Shown: positions 1 through 8,858 of the stretch, in pieces
Position numbering within the stretch: position 1 is the first letter of the stretch
Layout: the number at the start of each line of letters is the position of its first letter
Assembly (NCBI RefSeq): GCF_002737755.1
Contig: NZ_PEGH01000007.1
Span: 1 to 64,000, forward strand
Direction of reading: 5' to 3'
DNA length: 64,000 nucleotides
From: Caulobacter sp. BP25
GTDB taxonomy: Bacteria; Pseudomonadota; Alphaproteobacteria; Caulobacterales; Caulobacteraceae
Notes under the pieces: model-generated
What the model saw: the letters and a program-made list of their open reading frames with translations, nothing else
Told to the model about the DNA's origin: nothing
Database searches by the model: none
Position numbers and translations under genes: made by a program

Positions 1-370
1 CGCTCTTGGCGACCTCGATGTCCAGCTTGCCGGTGGCGAAGTAGTCCAGGAACATCAATGGCTCGGCGCCCTGGGCCAGCAGGTCGTTGACGCACATGGC
101 CACCAGGTCGACGCCGACTGTGGCGTGCATGCCCGCATCAATGGCGATGCGCAGCTTGGTGCCGACGCCGTCGGTCGTGGTGACCAGCAACGGGTCATTG
201 TAACCAGCTGCTTTCAGGTCAAAGAGCGCGCCGAAACCACCCAGGCTTGCCTCTGCGCCAGGACGGCGAGTGGCCTTGGCCAGGGGTTTGATCGCGTCGA
301 CGAGCGCATTGCCCGCGTCGATATCGACGCCCGCCTGGGCATAGGTAAGGCCGTTGGGCTGATCGCTCAT
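1..370 (-). CDS. purM: Phosphoribosylformylglycinamidine cyclo-ligase (AIR synthetase), 5' part only
   Basis: PurM makes 5-aminoimidazole ribonucleotide from FGAM with ATP in purine biosynthesis, in the cytoplasm. The gene starts at the ATG complementary to 368-370 and runs off the left edge of the window, so only about 123 N-terminal residues are visible. They read [20 protein letters not shown], then GGFGALFDL and [12 protein letters not shown], which are the conserved N-terminal AIRS-family segments involved in substrate and ATP binding. The gene is divergent from rnd, with a 136-bp gap that must hold both promoters. The N-terminal motifs make the assignment firm; the catalytic C-terminal half cannot be checked here. 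Confidence 0.93.
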   Translation of the reverse strand, partial: MSDQPNGLTYAQAGVDIDAGNALVDAIKPLAKATRRPGAEASLGGFGALFDLKAAGYNDPLLVTTTDGVGTKLRIAIDAGMHATVGVDLVAMCVNDLLAQGAEPLMFLDYFATGKLDIEVAKS

Positions 371-506
371 GGTCGCTCTGGCGCTCGCTCTTAGTCTCTC
401 GGAGGACGGGAACATCCTCCGAACTCGCGGAAATTTTGCGTCCCGGCCCAGCTTCCTGCGTCTTGACGCTTGCAGACTCGGGGGTGCGCGAGGCTATTAG
501 CAGCGG

Positions 507-1676
507 ATGAAGCCGATCACCACCACCGCCGAGCTGGCGGCGTTTTGTAATGCGCTTTCGGGCGAGCCTTTCATCGCGGTGGACACCGAGTTCATGCGCG
601 AGACGACCTACTGGCCCAAGTTGTGCCTGATCCAGGTCGCGTCGCCCACGCACGAAGCCGTCATCGACCCGCTGGCCGACGATATCGACCTGGAGCCGCT
701 GCTGGCCGTGATGCGCGACGAGCGCATTCTGAAGGTCTTTCACGCCGCCCGTCAGGACGTCGAGATCTTCAATAACCTGAAGGCGATGCCCAAGCCGCTG
801 TTCGACACCCAGGTGGCGGGCATGGCGGCGGGCTTTGGCGAGCAGATCGCCTATGACGCCCTGGTCCGCCAGATGCTGCGCATCGAACTGGACAAGTCCA
901 GCCGCTTCACCGACTGGGCGCGCCGGCCGCTGACCGAGGCGCAGCTGACCTATGCCCTGGCCGACGTCACTCACCTGGCGGCGCTGTTCCCGATCCTCCG
1001 CGAGCGCCTCGAAACCTCGGGCCGTCTAGCCTGGGTCGAGGAGGAGATGACCGCCATCTCCGACCCGGCCGCCTACGATGTCGACCCGGAAAAGGCCTGG
1101 CGCCGCCTGCGTCCGCGCAAGACGCAATCCAAGTATCTGGCCGTCTTCAAGGCCGTCGCCGCCTGGCGCGAGCGCACCGCCCAGAACCGCGACCAGCCGC
1201 GCGGCCGCATCCTGAAGGACGAGGCCATCGACGAGCTGGCGACCCAGGCGCCGACCAGCCTGGAGGCCCTGAACAACCTGCGCGGCGTGCCCAAGGGCTT
1301 TGGCGGCAGCAAGTTCGGCCCCGATCTGCTGGCCGCGATCAAGGTCGCCCTGGCCGATCCCGAAGGTTATGCTCCGGTGGTCGAAAAGTCGGGTCCCCCG
1401 CCGCCCCAGAACGCCGGGGCCGTCGTCGAGCTGCTCAAGGTGCTGCTGAAGGCGCGGGCCGAAGAGGCCGGCGTCGCTTCCAAGCTGATCGCCACGGTTT
1501 CGGATCTGGAGAAGATCGCCGCCGACGATAACGCCGCCACCCCGGCCCTGACCGGCTGGCGCCGCGACGCCTTCGGGGCCGACGCCTTGAAGATAAAGCG
1601 CGGTGAGTTGGCCCTGGTGCTGGACGGCGCCAAGGTTCGCGTGGTCGAGGTTCGTCGCGCGCCCAAGGCGAGCTGA
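507..1676 (+). CDS. rnd: Ribonuclease D
   Basis: 3'-to-5' exoribonuclease of the DEDDy family that trims structured RNA, including tRNA 3' ends. The 389-aa length fits the family. Exonuclease motif I is VDTEFMRE (Asp26 and Glu28), motif II lies in VFHAARQDVEIF, and motif III in TYALADVTHLAALF supplies the Tyr and Asp of the DEDDy set. After about residue 200 comes an HRDC-type helical RNA-binding region (RDQPRGRILKDEAIDELA, then NNLRGVPKGF). The ATG at 507 leaves a short leader after the divergent purM promoter region. It appears monocistronic; the next gene begins 152 bp downstream with its own spacer. Confidence 0.93.
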   Translation: MKPITTTAELAAFCNALSGEPFIAVDTEFMRETTYWPKLCLIQVASPTHEAVIDPLADDIDLEPLLAVMRDERILKVFHAARQDVEIFNNLKAMPKPLFDTQVAGMAAGFGEQIAYDALVRQMLRIELDKSSRFTDWARRPLTEAQLTYALADVTHLAALFPILRERLETSGRLAWVEEEMTAISDPAAYDVDPEKAWRRLRPRKTQSKYLAVFKAVAAWRERTAQNRDQPRGRILKDEAIDELATQAPTSLEALNNLRGVPKGFGGSKFGPDLLAAIKVALADPEGYAPVVEKSGPPPPQNAGAVVELLKVLLKARAEEAGVASKLIATVSDLEKIAADDNAATPALTGWRRDAFGADALKIKRGELALVLDGAKVRVVEVRRAPKAS

Positions 1677-1743
1677 TCGTCCTGTCGCGTTCTGAGGCTG
1701 TGCTTTCGCTTGCCTCGGGCTTACGGACGGGTTGATTTGTACC

Positions 1744-1767
1744 CGAATCGGGCCATCTCCCGATTCG
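1744..1767. repeat. Palindrome carrying two GANTC sites
   Basis: A perfect 9-bp inverted repeat (CGAATCGGG at 1744-1752, CCCGATTCG at 1759-1767) lies between rnd and the hybrid kinase. Each arm contains a GANTC sequence, the target of the CcrM adenine methyltransferase in Caulobacter. It could terminate rnd transcription, although there is no T-run, or act as a methylation-sensitive element upstream of the kinase. The function is inferred only. Confidence 0.4.
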
Positions 1768-1828
1768 CCACCGGGCGTGTGACCTGATTTGACGGTATGA
1801 CGGCGGCCGTAGAGGGCGAGGCGCGCCT

Positions 1829-3544
1829 GTGGGGGTTGAGTTGCGTGAATTCTGGGGGCGTCTAGCGGTCGATTATCGCGCCGCAGCGATTTCGCGCCGC
1901 CAGCAGGTTCCTCTGCGCATCTTCGTGGCCGTTTCCCTGTGCCTGATCGGGCTCACTCTGCATGGCATGCCCTTTCTGGCGCCGTGGGTTCTGGTCTATG
2001 GAGCCGCGCAGCTCCTTGAGCTTTACGCGATCCGCAGTTTCCTGGACGCCCCGGCGCCCCAGCGACGCGTTTGGTTAAACCTGACCGTCGATTTCCTGAT
2101 GGGGGTGGTCTTCGGGGCGCTGGCCATTCCGTTCTGGCAGGCGGGAACCCCGGTGACATCCGCAGGGGCGATCCTGTTGTTGTCGGGCTCGGTCTTCACC
2201 GCGTTGATGGGCGCCGAAGGTTGTCTGGTCGCCTTCCTGTGCGCCGTCGCGCCGCATCTTGCTTATCTGGTCGTCACGCCATTTGTCGTGGGGGCCAGTA
2301 TTGATCCCTTCCTGCCGCACTTCTTGATTGGCGTGGGACTTTTCTGTCTAACGGTCTCGCTGACCTTCCTCTGGTCGCGGCGAACCCTGCTGGCCGAACG
2401 CGCCGCGCGACGGGCGGCTGAGGCGCAGACCGCCGCCAAGTCGGCCTTCATCGCCATGGTGAGCCACGAGCTGCGCACGCCGATCAACGCCATCGTCAAT
2501 GGCGCGGCCTCGCTCGACGCGGCCAGCGAGGCCGACCGATCCGCCGCGGCGCTGATCGCCGACGCCGGTCTGATGATGCGCGCCCAGCTCAATGATCTTC
2601 TGGATCTGTCGAAGATCGAAGCGGGCCGCATGGGCGTAGAGGTCGTGGATCACGACTTGAGGGCGCTGATCTCGAACACAGTTCGGTTCTGGCGTAACAC
2701 CGCCCGCGCCAAGGGGCTGAGGCTTGTGCTGCGCGGCGCCGCCGCCAGCCCGCAATGGGTGCGGGGCGATCCCATGCGCGTCCGCCAGATCCTCAACAAC
2801 CTGATCAGCAACGCCATCAAGTTCACCGCCGACGGCGAGGTGATGGTGACGGTCACCCCCTTGACGCGGGATGGCCGCCGCTTCGTGTCCATCGAGGTGT
2901 GCGACACCGGTCCTGGACTGACAGAGGCGCAGATCGCCCGCCTGTTTAGTCCCTACGAGCAACTGGGCCTGAAAACGACGCGGGCGTTCGGCGGCACCGG
3001 TCTTGGCCTGGCGATCAGCCGCGACCTGGCGCGTCTGATGGGTGGCGACCTGAAGGCGGCCGACGGCGGCGGAAGCGGCGCGTGCTTCACGCTGACCTTG
3101 CCCGCGCCCGAAGGCGCGCCGCCGCCAGCCATCGACGCCGCCGAGGCGGCGGCTCTGGCTACGTCGAGGCGAGCGCTATCGGTGCTGGTCGTAGACGATC
3201 ACGATATCAACCGTCGCACCCTGGCGCGGATGCTGGAAGCGTTCGGCGCCGAGGTGGAAACCGCCGAAGACGCTCTGTCGGCGCTGGCGGCGGCCGAGGA
3301 GCTGACATTCGACGCCATCCTGATGGATGTGCGCATGCCGGGCATGGACGGCCTGGAGGCCTCGCGCCGCCTCCGCGAAAGCGGCGCCAATCGTGAGACG
3401 CCAATTATCGCGGTGACCGGCGCGGCCTCGCCCGTGGAGATCGCCGCCTGCCGCGAGGCGGGTATGACGGGCTGGGTGGAAAAGCCCGTCATGCCGCGGG
3501 ATCTGTATGTGGCGCTATTTGGTGATGGCGGCGAGACGCCCTAG
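1829..3544 (+). CDS. Membrane-bound hybrid sensor histidine kinase/response regulator
   Basis: A 571-aa protein. Residues about 25-190 hold roughly six hydrophobic membrane segments without a recognisable ligand domain. A HisKA dimerisation domain follows, with H-box MVSHELRTPIN (phospho-acceptor His213). The catalytic ATPase shows N-box NLISNAIKF, G1 VCDTGPGL and G2 GGTGLGLAIS. A C-terminal receiver begins at VLVVDDHD and has phospho-acceptor Asp500 in ILMDVRMPGMDG and a conserved Lys in VEKPV. The translation starts at GTG 1829. No dedicated response-regulator gene is adjacent, so output probably goes through a phosphotransfer protein or an unlinked regulator. The stimulus is unknown. The family is certain, the biological role is not. 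Confidence 0.9.
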   Translation: MGVELREFWGRLAVDYRAAAISRRQQVPLRIFVAVSLCLIGLTLHGMPFLAPWVLVYGAAQLLELYAIRSFLDAPAPQRRVWLNLTVDFLMGVVFGALAIPFWQAGTPVTSAGAILLLSGSVFTALMGAEGCLVAFLCAVAPHLAYLVVTPFVVGASIDPFLPHFLIGVGLFCLTVSLTFLWSRRTLLAERAARRAAEAQTAAKSAFIAMVSHELRTPINAIVNGAASLDAASEADRSAAALIADAGLMMRAQLNDLLDLSKIEAGRMGVEVVDHDLRALISNTVRFWRNTARAKGLRLVLRGAAASPQWVRGDPMRVRQILNNLISNAIKFTADGEVMVTVTPLTRDGRRFVSIEVCDTGPGLTEAQIARLFSPYEQLGLKTTRAFGGTGLGLAISRDLARLMGGDLKAADGGGSGACFTLTLPAPEGAPPPAIDAAEAAALATSRRALSVLVVDDHDINRRTLARMLEAFGAEVETAEDALSALAAAEELTFDAILMDVRMPGMDGLEASRRLRESGANRETPIIAVTGAASPVEIAACREAGMTGWVEKPVMPRDLYVALFGDGGETP

Positions 3545-3553
3545 GCGCCTCTT

Positions 3554-3835
3554 CTATCCGCGCGCCAGCTGAGCCAGGGCCGCTCCGGCCGCCAGCCCCA
3601 GGGCGCAGAAGACACCTAGGTGGAAGATCACCCCGGCGGCCACGGTCTTGCCCACCGACCAGCCATCCTTGGCCGAGAAGGCGCGGGCGATATCGGCCTG
3701 CAGGACGCGGGCGGCGCTGGCTACCGGCGTGTCCTGATCGTTCGCCGGACGCGGGACGACGCGCGGCTCGAAGCGCGGCGAGGCGCTGGGGGGCGGGGCG
3801 ATGGCGTCGAGGTAGTGGGAACGATGCTTCAGCAT
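3554..3835 (-). CDS. Hypothetical protein with one C-terminal membrane segment
   Basis: A 93-aa product starting at the ATG complementary to 3833-3835, chosen because AGGGAG sits at Shine-Dalgarno distance. A longer reading from 3886 has no such site. The N-terminal part is Pro/Arg-rich and probably cytoplasmic (HYLDAIAPPP). Near residues 60-90 is a hydrophobic stretch, VAAGVIFHLGVFCALGLAAG, that fits a single membrane helix. No family was recognised. It is convergent with the hybrid kinase (9 bp between stop codons) and lies downstream of ppx on the same strand, separated by an AT-richer spacer at 3836-3992. Confidence 0.6.
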   Translation of the reverse strand: MLKHRSHYLDAIAPPPSASPRFEPRVVPRPANDQDTPVASAARVLQADIARAFSAKDGWSVGKTVAAGVIFHLGVFCALGLAAGAALAQLARG

Positions 3836-3992
3836 CCGGGGTCTCCCTGTGTCGTTCAGGAAGGCTAGAGCGGGCATGCCTAACAAAGCATGCTGAAAAG
3901 AGGCGCTAGACGTGCGTCAAGTTGTCCGGTTCCTCGTATTGAGGAAATAAAGATCAAATTAAACATAAAATACGGCGGATCTCTACCTGAGA

Positions 3993-5486
3993 TCAATCTG
4001 AGACAATCTTCGACTTCAGTCCCAGGTGTTGCGCGGCCGTATTGGCGCGCTTGTTGGTCTGTTCGCCCAGCAGAAGGTCGGCGAAGCCCTGATCGGCGGC
4101 CAGGATGAGGTTCGCCTTGTCCAGGCTCAGGCGGGCGTGGGCCAAGAGACTGGGGCTGCGGCCAGAGAGGTCGCAGGCCAGCCGGATTGTGGCGCCCAGG
4201 GCGCGGGCGCGTTTCAGTTGGGCGGGGCTGAGCAGCCGCTCCAGCGTCGCCAGTTCCGGCGGATGGAAGTTCGTCGCGTGGCGCGCGTGGGCGGCGGCGG
4301 CCAGGAAGCAGCGCTCGGCGTGGGTCTGGCCCGCGATCGGCGCGCGCAGCACCTGCTCGAACACGAGGTCGGCGCGATGGTCCGGGTGCAGGCGCACGCC
4401 GACATCGGCCAGGCGGCAGGCGGCCGAGACCAGAACGCCGTCGCGCTCGCCAAACAGCGGCGGCAGCTCGCGGAAGGCTGGAGCGATCCAAGCGTCCAGG
4501 GCCGCGCCCAGATCGTCGGCCACGCCTTGGCGCGCCCCCAGGGCCGAGCAGCCCTCGATCAGCGGATCCAGGCTGCGCACGCGCGGCGGCATGGCCTCGA
4601 ACAGCAGGCCCTCGCGCACGCCATAGGCCGAGATCTCGATGCGCTTGAGGCCCAGCTGCTCGATCAGCGTCTCCAGCACCACGGCCGCGTAGGGCAGGGT
4701 CTCCGAGCGCTTTTTGCTCATGCCTTCGATGCGTTCCAGCGAGCTCTTGGACTGGTGGGCGACCAGGCGCGCGGCCTCCAACGCCTCTGTCGCCCCGATC
4801 TCGTACTGGTGGACGACGTGCAGCGGGTAGCCCGACAGCCGCATGTGAAGCAAAGCCAGGTTCCGCCAGGCGCCGCCCACGGCGTGGAAGGTGTCGGTGC
4901 GGAAGTCGGCGGCGACGGCGGCGATGCGCTCGCGCGCCAGGCGCCGGACGCGCTCGCCGTCAAAGCCAGCGCCGATGGGGCCGGCCAGGCTGAAGGGGCC
5001 CAGCGGCAGGGTGACGCCCAGACCCGCGCCGGTCGCCGACAGGCGCACCAGTTCCAGGCTGGCCCCGCCCAGGTCGCCGACCACGCCCGTGGCGTCGGGC
5101 GCGCCGGCCAGCACGCCGACGGCGGCGTAGTGGGCTTCTTCCTCGCCCGAGAGGACGCGGACGGTGAAGCCGGTCTCCTCGCGCACGCGGCGGATGAAAT
5201 CTGGGCCGTCGATGGCCTCGCGGGCGGCGGCGGTGGCGACGGCGAAGACCTCGGCCGGTCCGACGGCCTCCAGCACGGCGCGGAAGCGCTTTAGGGCCTG
5301 CAGGGTCTGGATCACGCCCTCGGGCGACAGGCGACCGGTCTTGGCGAGATCCCGGCCCAGGCCCGCCAGGACCTTCTCGTTGAAGACCGTCCAGATGGCG
5401 CGGCCTTCCAGCCGGTACACCACCAGGCGGACCGAGTTTGAACCGATATCAATCACGGCCGCGTCGCGCGGCGCCGGGAAGGGCAT
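3993..5486 (-). CDS. ppx: Exopolyphosphatase / pppGpp phosphohydrolase family protein (Ppx/GppA)
   Basis: Belongs to the ASKHA-fold Ppx/GppA family, which removes terminal phosphate from polyphosphate or from guanosine pentaphosphate. The N-terminus has the phosphate-binding loop VIDIGSNSVRLVVYRLEG, followed by GEEEAHYAAVGVL and GVVGDLGGASLELV, the second nucleotide-binding signature. The C-terminal third is an HD-like helical domain (ERCFLAAAAHARHATNFHPP). The chosen ATG at 5486 gives 497 aa; an upstream TTG at 5528 would add 14 weakly plausible residues. It follows ppk on the same strand by about 80 bp, the usual kinase/phosphatase pairing, so the two probably set cellular polyphosphate together. 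Confidence 0.9.
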   Translation of the reverse strand: MPFPAPRDAAVIDIGSNSVRLVVYRLEGRAIWTVFNEKVLAGLGRDLAKTGRLSPEGVIQTLQALKRFRAVLEAVGPAEVFAVATAAAREAIDGPDFIRRVREETGFTVRVLSGEEEAHYAAVGVLAGAPDATGVVGDLGGASLELVRLSATGAGLGVTLPLGPFSLAGPIGAGFDGERVRRLARERIAAVAADFRTDTFHAVGGAWRNLALLHMRLSGYPLHVVHQYEIGATEALEAARLVAHQSKSSLERIEGMSKKRSETLPYAAVVLETLIEQLGLKRIEISAYGVREGLLFEAMPPRVRSLDPLIEGCSALGARQGVADDLGAALDAWIAPAFRELPPLFGERDGVLVSAACRLADVGVRLHPDHRADLVFEQVLRAPIAGQTHAERCFLAAAAHARHATNFHPPELATLERLLSPAQLKRARALGATIRLACDLSGRSPSLLAHARLSLDKANLILAADQGFADLLLGEQTNKRANTAAQHLGLKSKIVSD

Positions 5487-5569
5487 GGGGCGTGGTTTAG
5501 CGCATTCCCACGCCGGGGGAAGCCTCAACCGCTTGCGGAAGCGGAGTTTGCGCGCCTCCCCCCAAGACT

Positions 5570-7798
5570 CTAGGCCTTGCGCTTGGGTCCCACGTGGTCG
5601 AACGCGCGCGGCAGGTCGCGAGCCCCATGACCGCGGCCCGACAGGCTGGGATTGGTCATGAAGTAGTCGTGGGCCGAGAACGCGCCCTTGCTGTTCCAGG
5701 CCGGATCGCGAGCGTAGTCGCCCTCGCTGTCCAGCCGCCAGCTCTGGGCCTCGTCGTTGAGGTTGGCGACCATGATCTGGTCCAGCACCTGCTGGTGGAC
5801 GGTCGGGTTCTCGACCGGGACCAGGCTCTCGACGCGGCGGTCCAGATTGCGCGGCATCCAGTCGGCCGAGCTGATGAAGAGCCGCGTCTGCGCCGAGGGC
5901 ATGGCCGCGCCGTTGGCGAAAGCCAGGATGCGGGCGTGCTCCAGGAAGCGGCCGACGATCGACTTGACCCGGATGTTCTCCGACAGCCCCTTGATGCCCG
6001 GCCGCAGGCAGCAGATGCCGCGCACGACCAGGTCGATCTGCACGCCGGCTTGGCTGGCCTTGTACAGCGCGTCGATCACCTGCGGGTCGACCACCGAATT
6101 CATCTTGGCCCAGATGCCCGCCGGCTTGCCGGCCCGCGCCGCGTCCGCCTCGGTCTCGATCATCCGCAGCAAATCAGGCTTCAGCGTCATCGGCGAGAAC
6201 GACAGCTTCTCCAGCCGGCCGGGCTGGGCGTAGCCGGTGATGAAGTTGAACAGCTTGCCCCCGTCGCGCCCCAGGGCCGGGTCGCAGGTGAAGAGGCTAA
6301 GGTCGGTGTAAACCCGCGCCGTCTGCGGGTGATAGTTGCCGGTGCCGAAGTGGCAGTAGGTGCGCAGGGCGTTGTCGCCCTCGCGGCGCACCACGACCGA
6401 CAGCTTGGCGTGGGTCTTCCAGTCGACGAAGCCGAACACCACGTGCACGCCCGCCCTTTCCAGGTCGCGCGCCCACTTGAGGTTATTTTCCTCGTCGAAG
6501 CGGGCCTTGATCTCCACGAGGGCCGTGACGTTCTTGCCGTTGTCGGCCGCCTCGATCAGGGCCGCCACGATCGGGCTGTCCTTGGAGGTGCGATAGAGGG
6601 TCTGCTTGATCGCCAGCACGTTCGGGTCGCGCGCGGCCTGGCGCAGGAACTGCACCACCACGTCAAAGCTCTCGAACGGGTGGTGGACCAGAATGTCCTT
6701 CTCGCGGATCGCCGCGAAGCAGTCGCCGCCGTGGTCGCGGATGCGCTCGGGGAAGCGGGCGTTGAACGGCGGGAACTTCAGGTCCGGACGGTCCGGCGGG
6801 ATCAGCTCGCTCATCTGGGCCAGGCCCAGCTTGCCGTCGACCAGGATCACGTCCTCGGGCTCGGCGCGCAGGCCCTCAAGGATGAAGTCGCGCAGGTCGG
6901 CCGGCATGGTGGTCTGGATCTTGACCCGCACCACCTGGCCCAGGCGACGCTTCTTCAGCCGCGCCTCGAACTCGCGCACCAGGTCCTCGGCCTCTTCCTC
7001 GATCTCAAGGTCGCTGTCGCGGACCAGGCGGAACAGGCCGCGTCCCTCGACCTCGTAGCCGGGGAACAGGTGCTCCAGGAACAGGATGATCAGGCTTTCC
7101 AGCGCCACGATCTTGCGCTGGCGCTTCTTGCCGCGCGAGACCACCGAGCTCAGCTCCCAGAACCGCCGCACCTGCTGGGGGATCGGCGCCAGGGCATACA
7201 GGTGCTTGTCGTCGGCGATGCGGCGCAGCTTCAGCGCCAGGCAGAAGCCCAGGTTCGGGATGAACGGGAACGGGTGGGCCGGGTCGATCGCCAGCGGCGT
7301 CATCACCGGGAAGATCTGGTTGGTGAAGATCTCTTCGGCCCGCGCCTTGTCCTCGCCCTCGATGTCCTTGGCGTCGAGCAGCTTCAGCCCCTCGTCCCGC
7401 AGCTGGGTGCGCAGCTGGCGCCAGATCTTCTGCTGCTCGGCCATCAGCTCGGCGGCCGAGGCGTTGATGCGGTTCAGCTGCTCGCCCGGCGTCAGGCCGT
7501 CCTGGCTGACCACCCGCACGCCCTCGCGCACCTGGCCCTTCAGGCCGGCCACGCGGACCATGTAGAATTCGTCGAGGTTGTTGGCGCTGATCGACAGGAA
7601 CCTTAAGCGCTCCAGCAGCGGGTGGCGAAGATTGGAGCTCTCCTCCAGCACCCGCTGGTTGAAGGCCAGCCACGACAGTTCGCGATTGAAGAACCGCTCG
7701 GGCGAGGCCATCAGCTCGCCGTCCAGCGTCAGCCCGGAGACTTCGTCCGTCTGAGGAGCATTGGCGGCGTCGAGGGGCTTGGTCGCGGGATTGGTCAT
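5570..7798 (-). CDS. ppk: Polyphosphate kinase 1
   Basis: PPK1 reversibly transfers the ATP gamma-phosphate to polyphosphate. The 742-aa length is typical. The order seen is an N domain ([19 protein letters not shown]), a head domain, then the C1/C2 catalytic phospholipase-D-like domains. The autophosphorylated His is His463 in [12 protein letters not shown], and the second catalytic His is in [23 protein letters not shown] and [14 protein letters not shown] are further conserved family blocks. The start is ATG 7798. It lies between hdaA (201-bp gap holding a composite palindrome) and ppx; the shared strand suggests hdaA-ppk-ppx could be co-transcribed unless the palindrome terminates. Confidence 0.96.
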   Translation of the reverse strand: MTNPATKPLDAANAPQTDEVSGLTLDGELMASPERFFNRELSWLAFNQRVLEESSNLRHPLLERLRFLSISANNLDEFYMVRVAGLKGQVREGVRVVSQDGLTPGEQLNRINASAAELMAEQQKIWRQLRTQLRDEGLKLLDAKDIEGEDKARAEEIFTNQIFPVMTPLAIDPAHPFPFIPNLGFCLALKLRRIADDKHLYALAPIPQQVRRFWELSSVVSRGKKRQRKIVALESLIILFLEHLFPGYEVEGRGLFRLVRDSDLEIEEEAEDLVREFEARLKKRRLGQVVRVKIQTTMPADLRDFILEGLRAEPEDVILVDGKLGLAQMSELIPPDRPDLKFPPFNARFPERIRDHGGDCFAAIREKDILVHHPFESFDVVVQFLRQAARDPNVLAIKQTLYRTSKDSPIVAALIEAADNGKNVTALVEIKARFDEENNLKWARDLERAGVHVVFGFVDWKTHAKLSVVVRREGDNALRTYCHFGTGNYHPQTARVYTDLSLFTCDPALGRDGGKLFNFITGYAQPGRLEKLSFSPMTLKPDLLRMIETEADAARAGKPAGIWAKMNSVVDPQVIDALYKASQAGVQIDLVVRGICCLRPGIKGLSENIRVKSIVGRFLEHARILAFANGAAMPSAQTRLFISSADWMPRNLDRRVESLVPVENPTVHQQVLDQIMVANLNDEAQSWRLDSEGDYARDPAWNSKGAFSAHDYFMTNPSLSGRGHGARDLPRAFDHVGPKRKA

Positions 7799-7869
7799 GG
7801 GATCACTATAGGCAGACTTTGTTCCGCCATGGTGAACGACGCAAGTGACGGGAAGAAGACAGGGGGTTT

Positions 7870-7990
7870 CCTTCTCCCCTTGCGGGAGAAGGTGGCGCGA
7901 TAGCGCCGGATGAGGGGTTTCGCGGCGGACAGGGCGATCGACCCCTCATCCGTCAGCTGCGCTGACACCTTCTCCCGCAAGGGGAGAAGG
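7870..7990. repeat. Composite palindromic intergenic repeat, copy 1 (after hdaA)
   Basis: Outer arms 7870-7894 and 7966-7990 are exact 25-nt inverted repeats, and each arm can itself fold (CTTCTCCC next to GGGAGAAG). Inner arms CGGATGAGGGGT (7907-7918) and ACCCCTCATCCG (7941-7952) are also inverted. The same design recurs at 10520-10662 and, in a diverged version, at 12018-12140. It sits 8 bp beyond the hdaA stop codon. It resembles REP/BIME-type dispersed intergenic palindromes and may act as an mRNA 3' stabiliser or terminator. Confidence 0.8.
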
Positions 7991-7998
7991 GGGAACGC

Positions 7999-8688
7999 CT
8001 ACCCCGCCTCATCCCCCTCGAAATCCCCCAGCACTTCGCGCGCCAGGGCCTTGTTCAGCTCGCGCCGCTGCTGGGCGGCGGCTTCGTCCAGCAGGTCCGC
8101 CGCCGCGATCGCCTCGGCGGCCGAGCGGGGCAGGCGCAGCAAAAGGTACGGATAGAGGTCCGGATCGGGCTTCAGCAGCCGCTGCTCGAAGGCCCGCCGC
8201 AGCACCGCCTCCAGCACCACGTCGTCGGGCGCCTCGATCGGCGCCACGCACAGCGCATTCAGCCGCGAGCGCAGGTCCGGCACGTCCGCCGTCCAGCCCA
8301 CCGGGGGCGTGCGCCCCGTCAGCAGCACGGTCCCGCCGTCGACGCCGGCCATGTTGAGGATGTGGAACAGCGCTTCGTCCGACAGCGCGGTCCCTTCGGA
8401 ACGCCGGTCGACGTCCTCGACCAGCACCGCCTTGCCGCGCAGGGCGGGCAGGTCGGGCGCCTCATCGCCGGTGGCCTCGATCACCACGGCGTCATGCGCC
8501 GCCGCCCAGGCCCTGGCCAGATGCGTCTTGCCCACCCCCGCCGGCCCGATCAGCGCCAGCCTTCCTTCGGGCCAGGCCGGCCAGGCCTCGACCCGGGCTG
8601 CGGCGTCGGCGTTGCTCGGCGAGACGGCGAAGTCCTCGCGAGCATAGGTCGGCGCGGCGGTCAGCGGCAGTCGGAACTGGGTGGACAA
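7999..8688 (-). CDS. hdaA: HdaA, AAA+ regulator of replication initiation (regulatory inactivation of DnaA)
   Basis: A 229-aa DnaA-like AAA+ protein that lacks the DnaA DNA-binding domain. The N-terminal QFRLPL (residues 4-9) is the sliding-clamp binding motif of Hda proteins. Walker A is GPAGVGKT (48-55), and the Walker B/sensor region is VLVEDVDRRS. With the DNA-bound beta clamp, the Hda family stimulates ATP hydrolysis by DnaA and so prevents re-initiation; in Caulobacter HdaA this couples replication to the cell cycle. The C-terminal part (LLRLPRSAAEAIAAADLLDE) matches the AAA+ lid. The start is ATG 8688. It is divergent from the AT-rich gene at 8859. Confidence 0.93.
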   Translation of the reverse strand: MSTQFRLPLTAAPTYAREDFAVSPSNADAAARVEAWPAWPEGRLALIGPAGVGKTHLARAWAAAHDAVVIEATGDEAPDLPALRGKAVLVEDVDRRSEGTALSDEALFHILNMAGVDGGTVLLTGRTPPVGWTADVPDLRSRLNALCVAPIEAPDDVVLEAVLRRAFEQRLLKPDPDLYPYLLLRLPRSAAEAIAAADLLDEAAAQQRRELNKALAREVLGDFEGDEAG

Positions 8689-8858
8689 CGCAAGGTCCCA
8701 GCGTGGTGAACGTCAGGACCAGGATATAGGGCGGTATGGCCCCGCTGGGGAGGTGGCGGGGGGCAGAGGTTGGGGATGGAGGGGCGGGAGGTGTGGATGG
8801 GGGAGCGTGCGCCGTCTAAGGTGTAAATTGGTGATCAGTCTAAAGGGAGAGTGCCGCA

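Noticed and set aside
5594..7606. Long plus-strand open frame (670 codons) opposite ppk
   Set aside because: Antisense shadow of ppk, which has full catalytic motifs.
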